In this document: positions 18,612 through 26,971 of the stretch, in pieces
Layout of the letters: every line of letters begins with the position of its first letter
Position numbering within the stretch: position 1 is the stretch's first letter
NCBI RefSeq assembly: GCF_030063205.1
Contig: NZ_JASISQ010000001.1
Span: 1 to 64,000, forward strand
Length of the DNA: 64,000 nucleotides
Source: Arthrobacter antibioticus
Lineage (GTDB): Bacteria; Actinomycetota; Actinomycetes; Actinomycetales; Micrococcaceae
Direction of reading: 5' to 3'
Program-made: the position numbers and the translations under genes
The notes under the pieces: model-generated
Told to the model about the DNA's origin: nothing
What the model saw: the letters and a program-made list of their open reading frames with translations, nothing else
Database searches by the model: none

Positions 18612-19103
18612 TTATTCAAAGGATGCACGCCTTGCATCGCTCAAGGGTGTTCTCCACATATCAGGGTTTACAACCTGAAACCGTCTCCCGCTGAGATTTA
18701 ACGGACGCACACGCATGAAGTGGTTTTTAATACCGCCCTGCCACGGCTGAAGCATAAGGTTCTCCACAGTCTGGATTTGAGCGGGTTCCTTGATTTGCAT
18801 GACAGTACCGCGAAGGACAATGCTCCACGCCTTCGCTGTCTCGGGCAGGTAGCCATCGATTTCAAAGGCTACAGGCGTATTGCTCGTTGAGCCGTAGAGT
18901 TTGGTGCCTTCTGCCGTTCGGAACACGAGGGTTTCAGCGTCCACCACGTAGTTGACCGGAAATATATCCGGATGATCATCAACAACAACAGCTAGACGGC
19001 CAAGCACTTGTTCTTTAAGTAAATCCCAACACTCGGGCTTTGTCAGGTGTTCTATGGGGTGTGCTTTCGACGAAGTCGCTGCCGGCGCCTTTTCACTTGT
19101 CAT
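18612..19103 (-). CDS. Pyridoxamine 5'-phosphate oxidase-fold protein (PPOX family)
   Basis: 163-residue split-barrel flavin/F420-binding-fold protein. Diagnostic stretch: CWDLLKEQVLGRLAVVVDDHPDIFPVNYVVD followed by LVFRTAEGTKL, typical of actinobacterial PNPOx-like proteins of unknown substrate. ATG 19103 was chosen because the longer frame adds a segment not matching the family. It precedes phosphoketolase by 22 nt. A second copy of the family with the same motif order lies at 26232-26702, so the copper operon sits between two paralogues in direct orientation. Confidence 0.85.
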   Translation of the reverse strand: MTSEKAPAATSSKAHPIEHLTKPECWDLLKEQVLGRLAVVVDDHPDIFPVNYVVDAETLVFRTAEGTKLYGSTSNTPVAFEIDGYLPETAKAWSIVLRGTVMQIKEPAQIQTVENLMLQPWQGGIKNHFMRVRPLNLSGRRFQVVNPDMWRTPLSDARRASFE

Positions 19104-19371
19104 GAAAGCAACCCTATGCCTTGTGCGCCGGACTTTATAGGGCCCTAGGTCCTGAACTAGCCAATAGAACAGGAGCACCGTTTTCGACGTCATAAATGTC
19201 CCTAACGAGCCCGCAGCAGAGGCAAAGACGCTCTACAATGACTCGCTGTGGAAGCAAAAAATTAAAGATATCTAGGTGCCTTGGGAAGGCAGATGCAAAA
19301 GTTCACGGCAAGAGTGAGGGTCTCGAATCTGCCATCCGGTATTGCGCAGCTGTAACCAGGGTCGTTGGGCT

Positions 19372-20961
19372 TTAGGCGAGGTAGGAGAAGACACCCATCA
19401 TGCCGCGTTCGGCATGATAGGCGTTGTGGCAGTGAAAGAGCCATTGGCCCGGATTATCGGCATCGAACTGGACGCTCACGGTTTCCATGGGCCGGACAAT
19501 GACGGTGTCTTTCCGGGCCCCAGCGGTTCCGATTTGGAACGTGTGGCCGTGGATGTGCATGGGGTGCCACATCATGGTGTCGTTGATGAATTTCACTTCC
19601 ACGCGTTCCCCGGCTTTGAGGTCAAAGGCGTTCTCGAAGGGGTGGGCCGGGTCGAAGCGGTGTCCGTTAATGCCCCAGTCGTACTTCATCATTCCGCCGG
19701 TCAGGCGCAGTTCATGGACCCGGTCGGGTTTCTTGGCGGGCAGCGTCACGGAGGGGTCCGCGGTGAGTTGACCGCCGTGGAGAACTGTTCCGGTCAGGGT
19801 GCTGGGCAGGGACTCCCTGGCCGGCACGGTCCCGGTCCCGGTGGCAATGAGCCCGTAAGTCATCTGCCCTTTCCCTTCGGCCAGCGCCAATACGGGGGTG
19901 ATTCCGTCCTTAGCGGTCAGGAGAGCGTCGATGCGCTCACCCATGCCCAGCACGACGGCGTCAACCTCGGTGTGCTTGATGGGTAACCCGTCGGTGTGAG
20001 TCAGGGTGAGCTGCTGACCGGGAACCCCTACCCGGTAGGCGGTGTCTCCGGCGGCGTTGATGATGCGCAGACGGATCTTCTCACCCGGTGTGGCCGTGAA
20101 CGTTTCCGGATTCTCCGGGTCTTTGCCGTTGAAGAGATGTAAGGGGTAGGCAACATCACCGGCGTCTCCACCTAAAAAGTCACTGGAGGCGCCCATGAGC
20201 ATGTGGCCCATCGACATGCCGCCCGGGCCAGTGTTCCCTTGGCTTGTTTTTCCCTGGTCTGTCTTTTCCTGGTCCGGGTTGCCGTGGCCCATGCCATCCA
20301 TGCCGCCCCCTGACATGCCCCCGCCCATGCCTTGGGAGAGTTCCTTCAGAACATCGGTGGGGGTTCCGCTGATGCCGTCGAGCCAGTCGTCCAGGACGAT
20401 CACCCACTCCTTGTCATAGACGAGCGTCTCGTTCGGGTCCTCGATGATGAGCGCCCCGTAGAGAGCTTGTTCGCGCTGCATTTCCACGTGTGAGTGGTAC
20501 CAGTAGGTGCCAGGGTGGGGAAGTTTGAAGTTGTAGCCGTTCTGGGACCCGGGGGCGAAGGCGTCCTGCGTGAGACCGGGGACGCCGTCGTTGTTGTTGC
20601 TTAGGGCTAGGCCGTGCCAGTGCACGCTGGTGCCGGCACTGAGTTTGTTGGCAATAGTGATCGTGAGTTGGTCGCCCACGGTGCCGCGCAGGGTTGGTGC
20701 CACGAGGGTACCGTTGTAGCCGGCGGTAGTGATGGGCTTGCCAGCCAAGGTGGTGGTCAGCGGTGCCGGGCTCAGCGTTTTGGTGATGGTTGTTCCGGTG
20801 GCGGCCCGGGCAGCTTCGATCTTAGCAATCAATGGATCCGTGGGCAGGATCCGGTTTTGCTGGCTTGCTGTGGTGGCGGGAGTGCAGGCGCTGAGTGCAG
20901 CTATGGCGGTAGCGGCCACGGACAGTCCTAGGAAGGAGCGCCGGGTGGGGGTGTTGTTCAT
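19372..20961 (-). CDS. Multicopper oxidase (Tat-exported lipoprotein)
   Basis: 529-residue laccase-like oxidase that probably oxidises Cu(I) to less toxic Cu(II) outside the membrane. The Tat signal TRRSFLGLSVAATAIAALSAC ends in a lipobox. All four copper-ligand motifs are present: HWHGLAL (about residue 118), YWYHSHVE, HPMHIHGHTFQIG and HCHNAYHAERGMM. A Met/Gly/His-rich insert (GMGGGMSGGGMDGMGHGN and GGMSMGHMLMG) at about residues 213-258 resembles CueO-type copper-binding loops. ATG 20961 has AAAGGAATT upstream. Last gene of the six-gene copper operon, 75 nt after the BNR gene. Confidence 0.93.
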   Translation of the reverse strand: MNNTPTRRSFLGLSVAATAIAALSACTPATTASQQNRILPTDPLIAKIEAARAATGTTITKTLSPAPLTTTLAGKPITTAGYNGTLVAPTLRGTVGDQLTITIANKLSAGTSVHWHGLALSNNNDGVPGLTQDAFAPGSQNGYNFKLPHPGTYWYHSHVEMQREQALYGALIIEDPNETLVYDKEWVIVLDDWLDGISGTPTDVLKELSQGMGGGMSGGGMDGMGHGNPDQEKTDQGKTSQGNTGPGGMSMGHMLMGASSDFLGGDAGDVAYPLHLFNGKDPENPETFTATPGEKIRLRIINAAGDTAYRVGVPGQQLTLTHTDGLPIKHTEVDAVVLGMGERIDALLTAKDGITPVLALAEGKGQMTYGLIATGTGTVPARESLPSTLTGTVLHGGQLTADPSVTLPAKKPDRVHELRLTGGMMKYDWGINGHRFDPAHPFENAFDLKAGERVEVKFINDTMMWHPMHIHGHTFQIGTAGARKDTVIVRPMETVSVQFDADNPGQWLFHCHNAYHAERGMMGVFSYLA

Positions 20962-21036
20962 AATGAATTCCTTTGCGGGTGTCCGGTTGGACCGTCGGTG
21001 GCGTTGGTGGCGAAGAAGTCCCCAGCGTTCACCGTG

Positions 21037-21930
21037 TCAGGGTGTGGCCAGGGAGAAGGTGGCTCCGCCGTCGGAGGAGCTTTGCACGCCTTCAGCAGTG
21101 GCCGCCCAGATTCTGGGTTTACCGGCTGTGCCGGCCACAGCGGTTACGGCCTGAACCTGCCCTTCAACCTTCCCGGCTTGAGTCCAGGTCAGTCCGGCAT
21201 CACTGGAGGTATTGACGTTGCCGTCGGGGGTGATGCCGACAGCCTGTGTGGGTGCGGCCCCCGCTCCAGCAGATTCGTTGGCGAAGGACACGAACTGCAT
21301 GAGCGGGGCGTCTGGAACTGCTTTCCAGGTTTTCCCGCTGTCGGTGGAGCGTTGCAAGCCATCTTCGGTGGTGGCCAAGACTATTGAGGTGGCCGGATTT
21401 CCGGCCAATACTGCCGGGGTAAAGCTCGCCGTGGATGTTGCCCATGTGACGCCATCGACGCTGGTGCGCAATTCTCCGTCAAAGGCGACGAGTCCGTGGT
21501 CAGTGCTGCTGAGAGCGTGGAAGTCTGATTGGCCACCGCGCGAGAGAGGTTCCCACGTTTTGCCGGCATCTAAGGAACGGATCAGGCCCACGGGGTTTGG
21601 CAGTGTGGAGCCGGGGCCGGGGTGCCCGGAGGCGTAAAACACCAAAGGATCCGCTGTTGCGGTGAAGCCCATTAGGTCAATCGTCTGCGCTCCGATTTTG
21701 ACGGGGGTTTTGTTGGTGGCGTCGTAGAGACCGTCGTGGGTGGCGAGGAGAATCTGCTTGGATACAGGATCCACAACGATTCCGTGGACATGCCCGTCAT
21801 CAGCTGAGACGGGTTCGGGGGCAGCCGCAGTGGTTGTCGGTGGTGTGCAGCCAATCAGAGTCAGTGGCAGAAGCAAGGCTGCGCTGAGCAGTGGAAGGCG
21901 AGTGCGCGAGAAGAGGGTTAGAAATTTCAA
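21037..21930 (-). CDS. BNR/sortilin-like repeat lipoprotein (F510_1955-like)
   Basis: 297-residue predicted lipoprotein with beta-propeller repeats. The signal peptide ends in the lipobox TLIGC. Repeats carry the Asp-box pattern: SLDAGKTWEPL, SVDGVTWATS, STDSGKTWKAV, SSDAGLTWTQAG, SSDGGATFSLA. I place the start at the TTG at 21928-21930, which has GGAG 6 nt upstream; the longer ATG frame (21990) has no such site and would delay the signal peptide. Relatives are found in actinobacterial copper clusters beside multicopper oxidase genes. Biochemical role unknown; a periplasmic binding or scaffold role is inference. Confidence 0.83.
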   Translation of the reverse strand: MKFLTLFSRTRLPLLSAALLLPLTLIGCTPPTTTAAAPEPVSADDGHVHGIVVDPVSKQILLATHDGLYDATNKTPVKIGAQTIDLMGFTATADPLVFYASGHPGPGSTLPNPVGLIRSLDAGKTWEPLSRGGQSDFHALSSTDHGLVAFDGELRTSVDGVTWATSTASFTPAVLAGNPATSIVLATTEDGLQRSTDSGKTWKAVPDAPLMQFVSFANESAGAGAAPTQAVGITPDGNVNTSSDAGLTWTQAGKVEGQVQAVTAVAGTAGKPRIWAATAEGVQSSSDGGATFSLATP

Positions 21931-22012
21931 GGAGGTCTCCAAAGGAAGAGGGGAGGGCTGTGGCCGGTGGCGGCCCATCAGGGTCGCCACCGGCGTGTAG
22001 AGCGGGCGGTCT

Positions 22013-22627
22013 CTACAGAGCGGCCAGCAGTTTTTTCATGTCATTGATTTCAGTTTCTTGGCTGGAAACAATTGATGTGGCCAAGGTGACGGCGTCAGTG
22101 TTCTTTCCCTCGGCTACTTCAGTCTTGGCCATTTCAAGGGCGCCTTCATGATGAGCTGTCATCTGGACAAGAAACAATTTGGCTGCCTCAGTGCCTTCGG
22201 CTGCCTTGAGTTTGTCCAAGTCGGTGCTGGTCATCATGCCGGCCATGGCGTGATCTTCGGTCATGGTGGTGGGTTCACCCCAAGACTTGAGAAAGTTCGT
22301 CATGGTGGTGATCTCCGGGGCTTGGGCGGCCTTGATGTCTTTGGCCAAAGCTGCGATTTTTGTGTCCATGCCGGGTTTTGCCAGCATGATCTCGCTCATC
22401 TCCACCGCTTGGGAGTGGTGGGGCAGCATCATCTGGGCGAACATCGTATCCGCGGCGTTATGCGCGGCCCCGGTGTCAGTACCGACTTCGGTTGGCTGGG
22501 CGGTGGACATGGCCGAACCGCCGTGGTCCATGCCCTCCATCGAGCCGGGGTCGGCGGCTGTGGAACAGCCACCCAGGGCAATGAGGGCGGCAAATGCGGT
22601 GGCAGTAAGGGGCAGAAGTTTTTTCAC
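22013..22627 (-). CDS. DUF305 family copper-associated lipoprotein
   Basis: 204-residue exported protein: Lys-rich start, hydrophobic stretch and lipobox ALGGC at residues 17-21, then a Met/His-rich linker (GSMEGMDHGGSAMS). The DUF305 (ferritin-like helical bundle) core shows MLPHHSQAVEMSEIML and MTAHHEGALEMAKTEV, with His/Met pairs suited to metal binding. Start is a GTG (22625-22627) with GAGGACTG upstream. Such proteins are often next to copper pumps and oxidases; a copper-binding role in the envelope is likely but inferred from motif and context. Confidence 0.87.
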   Translation of the reverse strand: MKKLLPLTATAFAALIALGGCSTAADPGSMEGMDHGGSAMSTAQPTEVGTDTGAAHNAADTMFAQMMLPHHSQAVEMSEIMLAKPGMDTKIAALAKDIKAAQAPEITTMTNFLKSWGEPTTMTEDHAMAGMMTSTDLDKLKAAEGTEAAKLFLVQMTAHHEGALEMAKTEVAEGKNTDAVTLATSIVSSQETEINDMKKLLAAL

Positions 22628-22732
22628 GGTAAACAGTCCTCAACTCAATTTTTCATTACAGATGGACGCAACCCTTTAGTGGAGTGCGTTAACGTGGGCC
22701 CGTCACTTGGTGACAGGTCAGTATCGGACGTT

Positions 22733-23170
22733 TTACGTCCGGCTGATAGAAAGTTGAGTCAAAGAAGGCGGATCCAGAAGTCGGCCCGAGATTTTGTATC
22801 CAGCCTGATCCGATGCGGTGGGACCGGCGGAGGGGTCGGGAACGAGACCGGGCTGCGGGGCCGTTGGCGTTCCGGTACCAGGAGCGGGGATACAGGATCC
22901 GTGGCCGGCCATGGGCATTTCGCAGCCTAAGGGAGAACATCCGCACACCGTGGCGTCGCCCAGATGGTTGGATGTATTCGGAACTTCGCCATGGTCGGCG
23001 ATCGACATGGTTGCTGATGTGCCGGCGTGTGCCGTTGCCATCGGTGACGCTTGGGCGCCAGCAATCATGTGCATTCCCAGAATACCGGCCACAAGAAGCA
23101 GGATCAGGGTGAGGGCCCCGCCCAAGCGCAGCAAGGACCCCGGCAGAGGCAGCGTGGCTGACGAAGTCAT
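22733..23170 (-). CDS. DUF6153-like small membrane protein
   Basis: 145 residues with one hydrophobic segment near the N-terminus (LRLGGALTLILLLVAGILGMHMI), then an exported Met/His-rich stretch (HMIAGAQASPMATAHAG) and a Cys pair in VCGCSPLGCEMPM. This resembles actinobacterial DUF6153 proteins seen near copper genes. AAGGATCCCGTC precedes the ATG at 23170. The C-terminal third is Pro/Gly/Thr-rich and unrecognised. A copper-handling role is inferred from residues and operon position. Confidence 0.7.
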   Translation of the reverse strand: MTSSATLPLPGSLLRLGGALTLILLLVAGILGMHMIAGAQASPMATAHAGTSATMSIADHGEVPNTSNHLGDATVCGCSPLGCEMPMAGHGSCIPAPGTGTPTAPQPGLVPDPSAGPTASDQAGYKISGRLLDPPSLTQLSISRT

Positions 23171-23193
23171 GACGGGATCCTTCCTGATGGTTT

Positions 23194-23220
23194 GTACACT
23201 CCAGTCGTTGTGTAGTGTAC
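23194..23220. promoter_or_regulatory. Inverted repeat GTACACT-N13-AGTGTAC
   Basis: A perfect 7-bp inverted repeat in the 84-bp gap between the copper ATPase and the DUF6153-like gene; a further GTAC follows at 23227-23230. It could be an operator for an internal promoter, or an RNA hairpin modulating read-through. No regulator family is assigned. Confidence 0.35.
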
Positions 23221-23254
23221 CGGAGCGTACTGGGTGATTCCGGTGAGTCTTGTA

Positions 23255-25411
23255 CTAGCTCACATCCGCGGGATTGAGCTTGAGGCGGCGCAGCAGCTGG
23301 GCATTCAGTGCCACCACGATGGTGGATAGCGACATGAGCACTGCTCCTGCCGCGGGGGAGAGTACAAAACCGATGCCGGCCAGTACCCCGGCAGCCAGCG
23401 GGACGGAGATGATGTTGTAGCCAGTAGCCCAGATCAGGTTTTGCCACATTTTGCGGTAGCTGGCTTGGGAGAGATCCACGGTGGAGAGCACAGCGCGGGG
23501 GTCGTTGCCCGCCAGGACCACTCCCGCTGATTCCATGGCGACGTCCGTTCCGGCTCCGATCGCGATGCCAACTTCCGCCCTGGCCAGGGCCGGTGCGTCA
23601 TTGACGCCGTCACCGACCATGGCAACTTTCATCCCGCGGCCTTGTAGCTCGGCAACTTTTTGGTCCTTATCCTGTGGCAGCACCTGGGCGAAGACCTCGT
23701 CGATGCCCAGTTTAGCGGCGACAGTATCGGCAACTTGCTGCGCGTCACCGGTGATCATGGCAACCTTGATGCCACGTCCCTGCAGGGCGTGGACTGCCTG
23801 CAAGGATTCGGTCCGGACTTCATCTTCTAGTGCGACGGCGCCGATCACGGCACCATCTTTGATGACGTGAAGCACCGAAGCGCCTCGGTCCATCCACCCA
23901 GTAGTCGCGGCTGCGATCTGTTCCGGTTCGGTGAGTCCGAGTTCTTTCAGCAGTGCTGGGCCGCCGACGGCCACGGTGGCACCGTCAATGGTGGCTTGAA
24001 CTCCGCGACCGGTCATTGACTGGAACGCAGTGGCTGCGAGCGCTGGAGTCTCGGTCTTGCTGGCGGCGGCAATGATGGCGCGGGCCACGGGGTGTTCGCT
24101 GTCTGATTCCACAGCAGCGGCCAGTGCCAGTAGCTCATCAGTGCTCAGTGCCGGAACGGCAGCGACGTCGGTGAGAGCTGGTTCGCCCTTGGTCAGGGTT
24201 CCGGTCTTATCGAAGAGGACGACGTCGATGGTGCGCATCCGCTCCAACGCCATCCTGTCCTTGATCAAGACTCCTGCCTTGGCCGCACGCTCGGTGGAGA
24301 TGGCAATGACCAATGGAATGGCTAGACCCAGAGCATGGGGGCAGGCGATGACGAGCACTGTTACGGTGCGGGTGACGGCGTCGGGAATGCTGCCCAGCAG
24401 TGACCAAACAATGAAAGTGATGACGCCGGAGCCAGCGGCGAAGTAAAACAGGAACGCGGCGGCACGGTCAGCTAGTGCCTGTGCCCGGGACGTGGAGGAC
24501 TGAGCCTCAGCCACCAGCCGCTGAATTCCGGCCAGCGCAGTGTCATCGCCAACAGCTGTCACCTTCACCCGTAGGGAATTATCGGTGGCCACGGTTCCTG
24601 CCACCACAGGGTCTCCGACCGAACGAGAAATAGTTTTGGACTCGCCGGTGATCATGGACTCGTCCACTTCCGCGGAACCGTCGGTGATCTCGCCGTCGGC
24701 CGGTAACCGAGCGCCGGGACGAACCAGAACAATGTCTCCGGGGTTTAATTCTGCGATGCTAATGGTCTCTGTGCCATCGTCGGTTACCCGCTCGGCCTCA
24801 TCTGGTAATAGCGCGGCCAAGGCGTCAAGGGCTCCTCTGGCAGAGCCCAGCGCCCGCATTTCGATCCAGTGGCCCAGCAACATGATGGCTACCAGCAAGG
24901 CCAGTTCCCACCAGAAATCCAGGTCAAAACCGCCAAGGCCCAGGCTCGTCACCCACGAAGCAATAAACGCAACCGTGATGGCCATGGAGATCAGCAACAT
25001 CATGGCCGGTTGGCGGGACTTAATTTCCTGCCACCCACCCTTAAGGAATGGTTGGCCGCCATAGAAGAAGATCACAGTACCCAGTACGGGTGGAATCCAG
25101 TTTGAACCAGGGAACTGCGGCACGGTGTAGTTCAGGAGATGCCCGAGCATGGGGCTGAAGAACACGACGGGGAGGGACAGGATCAAGGTGAGCCAGAAAC
25201 GGTTCTTGAACATGGCAGTACTGTGCCCGGCATGCTGACCTCCGCTATGCACAGCATGGTCATCATCAGTCATGCCGCCATGACTGAGCGAGGAGTGATC
25301 CGGCATCGTTTCACCGGCAATGTGGTGTTCTTCAGGCAGGTCCTGATGCGGGTCCCGAGGTGGTCCTGGATTGGCGGATGGTCGTTCGATGGGATGGTGG
25401 CGCTTGTCCAT
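23255..25411 (-). CDS. copB: Copper-translocating P-type ATPase (CopB/P1B-3 type)
   Basis: 718-residue heavy-metal pump exporting copper from the cytoplasm. The N-terminus is His/Met-rich without a CxxC metal-binding domain (HHPIERP, DHSSLSHGGM, HSGGQHAGHS). Membrane motif CPHALGLAIP in place of CPC is the hallmark of CopB-type P1B-3 pumps. DKTGTLTKGEP is the phosphorylation loop; HPVARAI is the nucleotide-binding HP motif; GDGVNDAPALA is the hinge. Eight membrane segments are consistent with the family. AGGAGTGAC precedes the ATG; the CopZ-like stop is 41 nt upstream. Confidence 0.93.
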   Translation of the reverse strand: MDKRHHPIERPSANPGPPRDPHQDLPEEHHIAGETMPDHSSLSHGGMTDDDHAVHSGGQHAGHSTAMFKNRFWLTLILSLPVVFFSPMLGHLLNYTVPQFPGSNWIPPVLGTVIFFYGGQPFLKGGWQEIKSRQPAMMLLISMAITVAFIASWVTSLGLGGFDLDFWWELALLVAIMLLGHWIEMRALGSARGALDALAALLPDEAERVTDDGTETISIAELNPGDIVLVRPGARLPADGEITDGSAEVDESMITGESKTISRSVGDPVVAGTVATDNSLRVKVTAVGDDTALAGIQRLVAEAQSSTSRAQALADRAAAFLFYFAAGSGVITFIVWSLLGSIPDAVTRTVTVLVIACPHALGLAIPLVIAISTERAAKAGVLIKDRMALERMRTIDVVLFDKTGTLTKGEPALTDVAAVPALSTDELLALAAAVESDSEHPVARAIIAAASKTETPALAATAFQSMTGRGVQATIDGATVAVGGPALLKELGLTEPEQIAAATTGWMDRGASVLHVIKDGAVIGAVALEDEVRTESLQAVHALQGRGIKVAMITGDAQQVADTVAAKLGIDEVFAQVLPQDKDQKVAELQGRGMKVAMVGDGVNDAPALARAEVGIAIGAGTDVAMESAGVVLAGNDPRAVLSTVDLSQASYRKMWQNLIWATGYNIISVPLAAGVLAGIGFVLSPAAGAVLMSLSTIVVALNAQLLRRLKLNPADVS

Positions 25412-25452
25412 GTCACTCCTGGCTCAGTGGGGCAGAAAAAGTTGGGTGCTGT

Positions 25453-25812
25453 TTATTCTGCGGTGAGGGAATAGCCAGCTTTTTCAACAGCGGCTTGCAC
25501 GGTATCGCGGCTGGCATCGCCTGTGACGGAAAGCGTTGAGACTGCGCCGGATATCAGTTCAACTGTGGCCGAATCCACTCCCGATAACGCTGCTACGGCC
25601 GTTTCTACGCTTTTCACGCAATGCCCGCACGTCAGTCCTTCCAACGCGTAGCTCGTGTCTGCAGTTTCGGTGGGAACTGCTTCGGCCAGAACTGCTTTGG
25701 ACGCAACTGCGGGAGATGAGTTCATGGACGTTGAGTCGGTGGAGCAGCACCCGCAGCCGCTGCCGGAAACGGGTGTCAGGGTGAGATCATTAGGGGTGTT
25801 ACTTGCGCACAT
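25453..25812 (-). CDS. Heavy-metal-associated (CopZ-like) copper-binding protein
   Basis: 119 residues. The C-terminal 70 residues form an HMA domain with the metal site LTCGHCVKSVETAV; the N-terminal half is a linker with a Cys cluster GSGCGCCSTDS that could bind additional metal. It likely buffers cytosolic Cu(I) and passes it to the CopB pump next door. ATG 25812 is chosen because AAAGGAAATA lies directly upstream; the longer frame (25896) begins within the untranslated leader. First gene of the copper operon; its promoter overlaps the CsoR-like site at 25916-25946. Confidence 0.88.
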   Translation of the reverse strand: MCASNTPNDLTLTPVSGSGCGCCSTDSTSMNSSPAVASKAVLAEAVPTETADTSYALEGLTCGHCVKSVETAVAALSGVDSATVELISGAVSTLSVTGDASRDTVQAAVEKAGYSLTAE

Positions 25813-25915
25813 GTCAGTTATTTCCTTTGAATGAGGATGGAGGGTGCGTTGGGGTTGAACGGCAGTGGCGGCCGGAATAATCCTCGGTCGAGACAAACTA
25901 CTTCATTGACAACAG

Positions 25916-25946
25916 ACCCAACATACCCCCTAGGGGTATGTTGGGT
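25916..25946 (-). promoter_or_regulatory. CsoR-type copper operator overlapping the operon promoter
   Basis: Perfect inverted repeat with 14-bp arms (ACCCAACATACCCC and its complement) around a 3-bp spacer; the core TACCCC-N3-GGGGTA is the known CsoR operator pattern. On the minus strand it covers the spacer of a promoter with -35 TTGACC (25944-25949) and -10 TATGTT (25920-25925), 18 bp apart, about 100 nt ahead of the CopZ-like start codon. Repressor binding would block RNA polymerase until Cu(I) releases it. No csoR gene is in the window, so the repressor must be encoded elsewhere. Confidence 0.82.
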
Positions 25947-26231
25947 CAAGGTGATGCGAAGCACATTCGCTGAAGCTTAGGGACTGTTTCGCCAATACTG
26001 GTTTCCTGCAACCGGGGCACTAGGAGAAATTAACTACGTAGGGAAAATTGTTAATGGCAGGAGTGAAGACTCTACGCCCGGACTGACCGGTCCTGCTGGA
26101 TTGTCCTGGCGTTGCCGATGACCCAGGGAACATGCCACCGCGTACTGTGAGGATGGTGGCTGAAATAACGGCCTTGCCGCTGTGGCAGTGAAGTCGCCCG
26201 GAACCAAATTGCCATATTCGAACGCCGGGTT
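25947..26231. other. Intergenic stretch without recognised genes
   Basis: 285 bp between the copper operon promoter and the second PPOX gene. Open frames here are short and overlap the PPOX 3' end in another frame; no RNA or repeat was recognised. Confidence 0.4.
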
Positions 26232-26702
26232 TCACTCAGCGGAAGTATGGGGATCCTTAGCTTGGGTAGTCCACCACTCGCCCGGGGCAGCCACAGTGAA
26301 CCGTCGGCCGGTGATAGAGCTCGGAGTAATTCGGAGGAAAGCATTCTTACTGCCGGAATGCCAAGGAAAAAGCATGATTGAAAAGCTGTCAAGAACCTCC
26401 TCGGTTGAACTGATCAAAGTACACATACCTTTAATGACAACACTCCACGCAACGCCGCTGATGGCATCAACCCCGTCAGCTTCCAGAGCCACGGCAGTGT
26501 CCCCCAAGGCGGCGGAGAGCTTGGTTCCTGGCGCCGTGCGAAAGACCAGTGTGCCGTGGTCCACTGCAAAATTTATGGGAAAGATATCCGGATGATCTTC
26601 TACCCAAAGGCCCAGTCTGCCGACAGAGACTCCGCGGAGCAAATCCCAGCACTCGTGGGCAGGGAGCTCTTCCGTATGGGCGTGGGCTGGGGTATCCGTC
26701 AT
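26232..26702 (-). CDS. Pyridoxamine 5'-phosphate oxidase-fold protein (PPOX family), second copy
   Basis: 156-residue split-barrel protein with the same motif order as the one at 18612-19103: CWDLLRGVSVGRLGLWVEDHPDIFPINFAVD, then LVFRTAPGTKL, AVALEADGVD and a C-terminal FLRITPSSITGRRF. Likely binds a flavin-type cofactor; substrate unknown. ATG 26702 begins MTDTPAHAHTEELPAHECWDLL; no strong ribosome-binding site is evident. It lies upstream of the copper operon on the same strand, without obvious co-transcription. Confidence 0.82.
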   Translation of the reverse strand: MTDTPAHAHTEELPAHECWDLLRGVSVGRLGLWVEDHPDIFPINFAVDHGTLVFRTAPGTKLSAALGDTAVALEADGVDAISGVAWSVVIKGMCTLISSTEEVLDSFSIMLFPWHSGSKNAFLRITPSSITGRRFTVAAPGEWWTTQAKDPHTSAE

Positions 26703-26810
26703 GGCATAGATTCTAAGTGTGTTCCAGTGGCGTGGGTAGGGTCCAAAGACCCGCAGCAGAGTTCTTGCTTCTGTTCTGGGCCATCTCCAACGTTGCTAGT
26801 CAGGGGCAGT

Positions 26811-26912
26811 GATATAACGCTGCACTGATATAGCGCTGCACTGATATGACGCCGGTGGGAGAGCGGCAGTGGGAGAGCGGCAGTGCCAGAGCGGCAGTGC
26901 CAGCACCGCCGT
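26811..26912. repeat. Two adjacent minisatellites (16-bp and 14-bp units)
   Basis: Units GATATARCGCTGCACT at 26811-26826 and 26827-26842 plus a partial at 26843-26853, followed by 14-bp units GGGAGAGCGGCAGT at 26857-26870 and 26871-26884 and variants GCCAGAGCGGCAGT (26885-26898) and GCCAGCACCGCCGT (26899-26912). They lie just upstream of the small Rho-N gene. Confidence 0.85.
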
Positions 26913-26971
26913 GGCGGCCGAGACTAGAGACGGCGCATGAAGAGACGGACTATGAAGAGAAAGAGTATGAC

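Noticed and set aside
24540-25064. 174-codon plus-strand frame inside the copper ATPase gene
   Set aside because: Antisense shadow of copB with Ser/Thr/Arg-rich low-information sequence.
26020-26392. Minus-strand frames between the copper promoter and PPOX gene
   Set aside because: They overlap the PPOX coding region in another frame and have no start signals.
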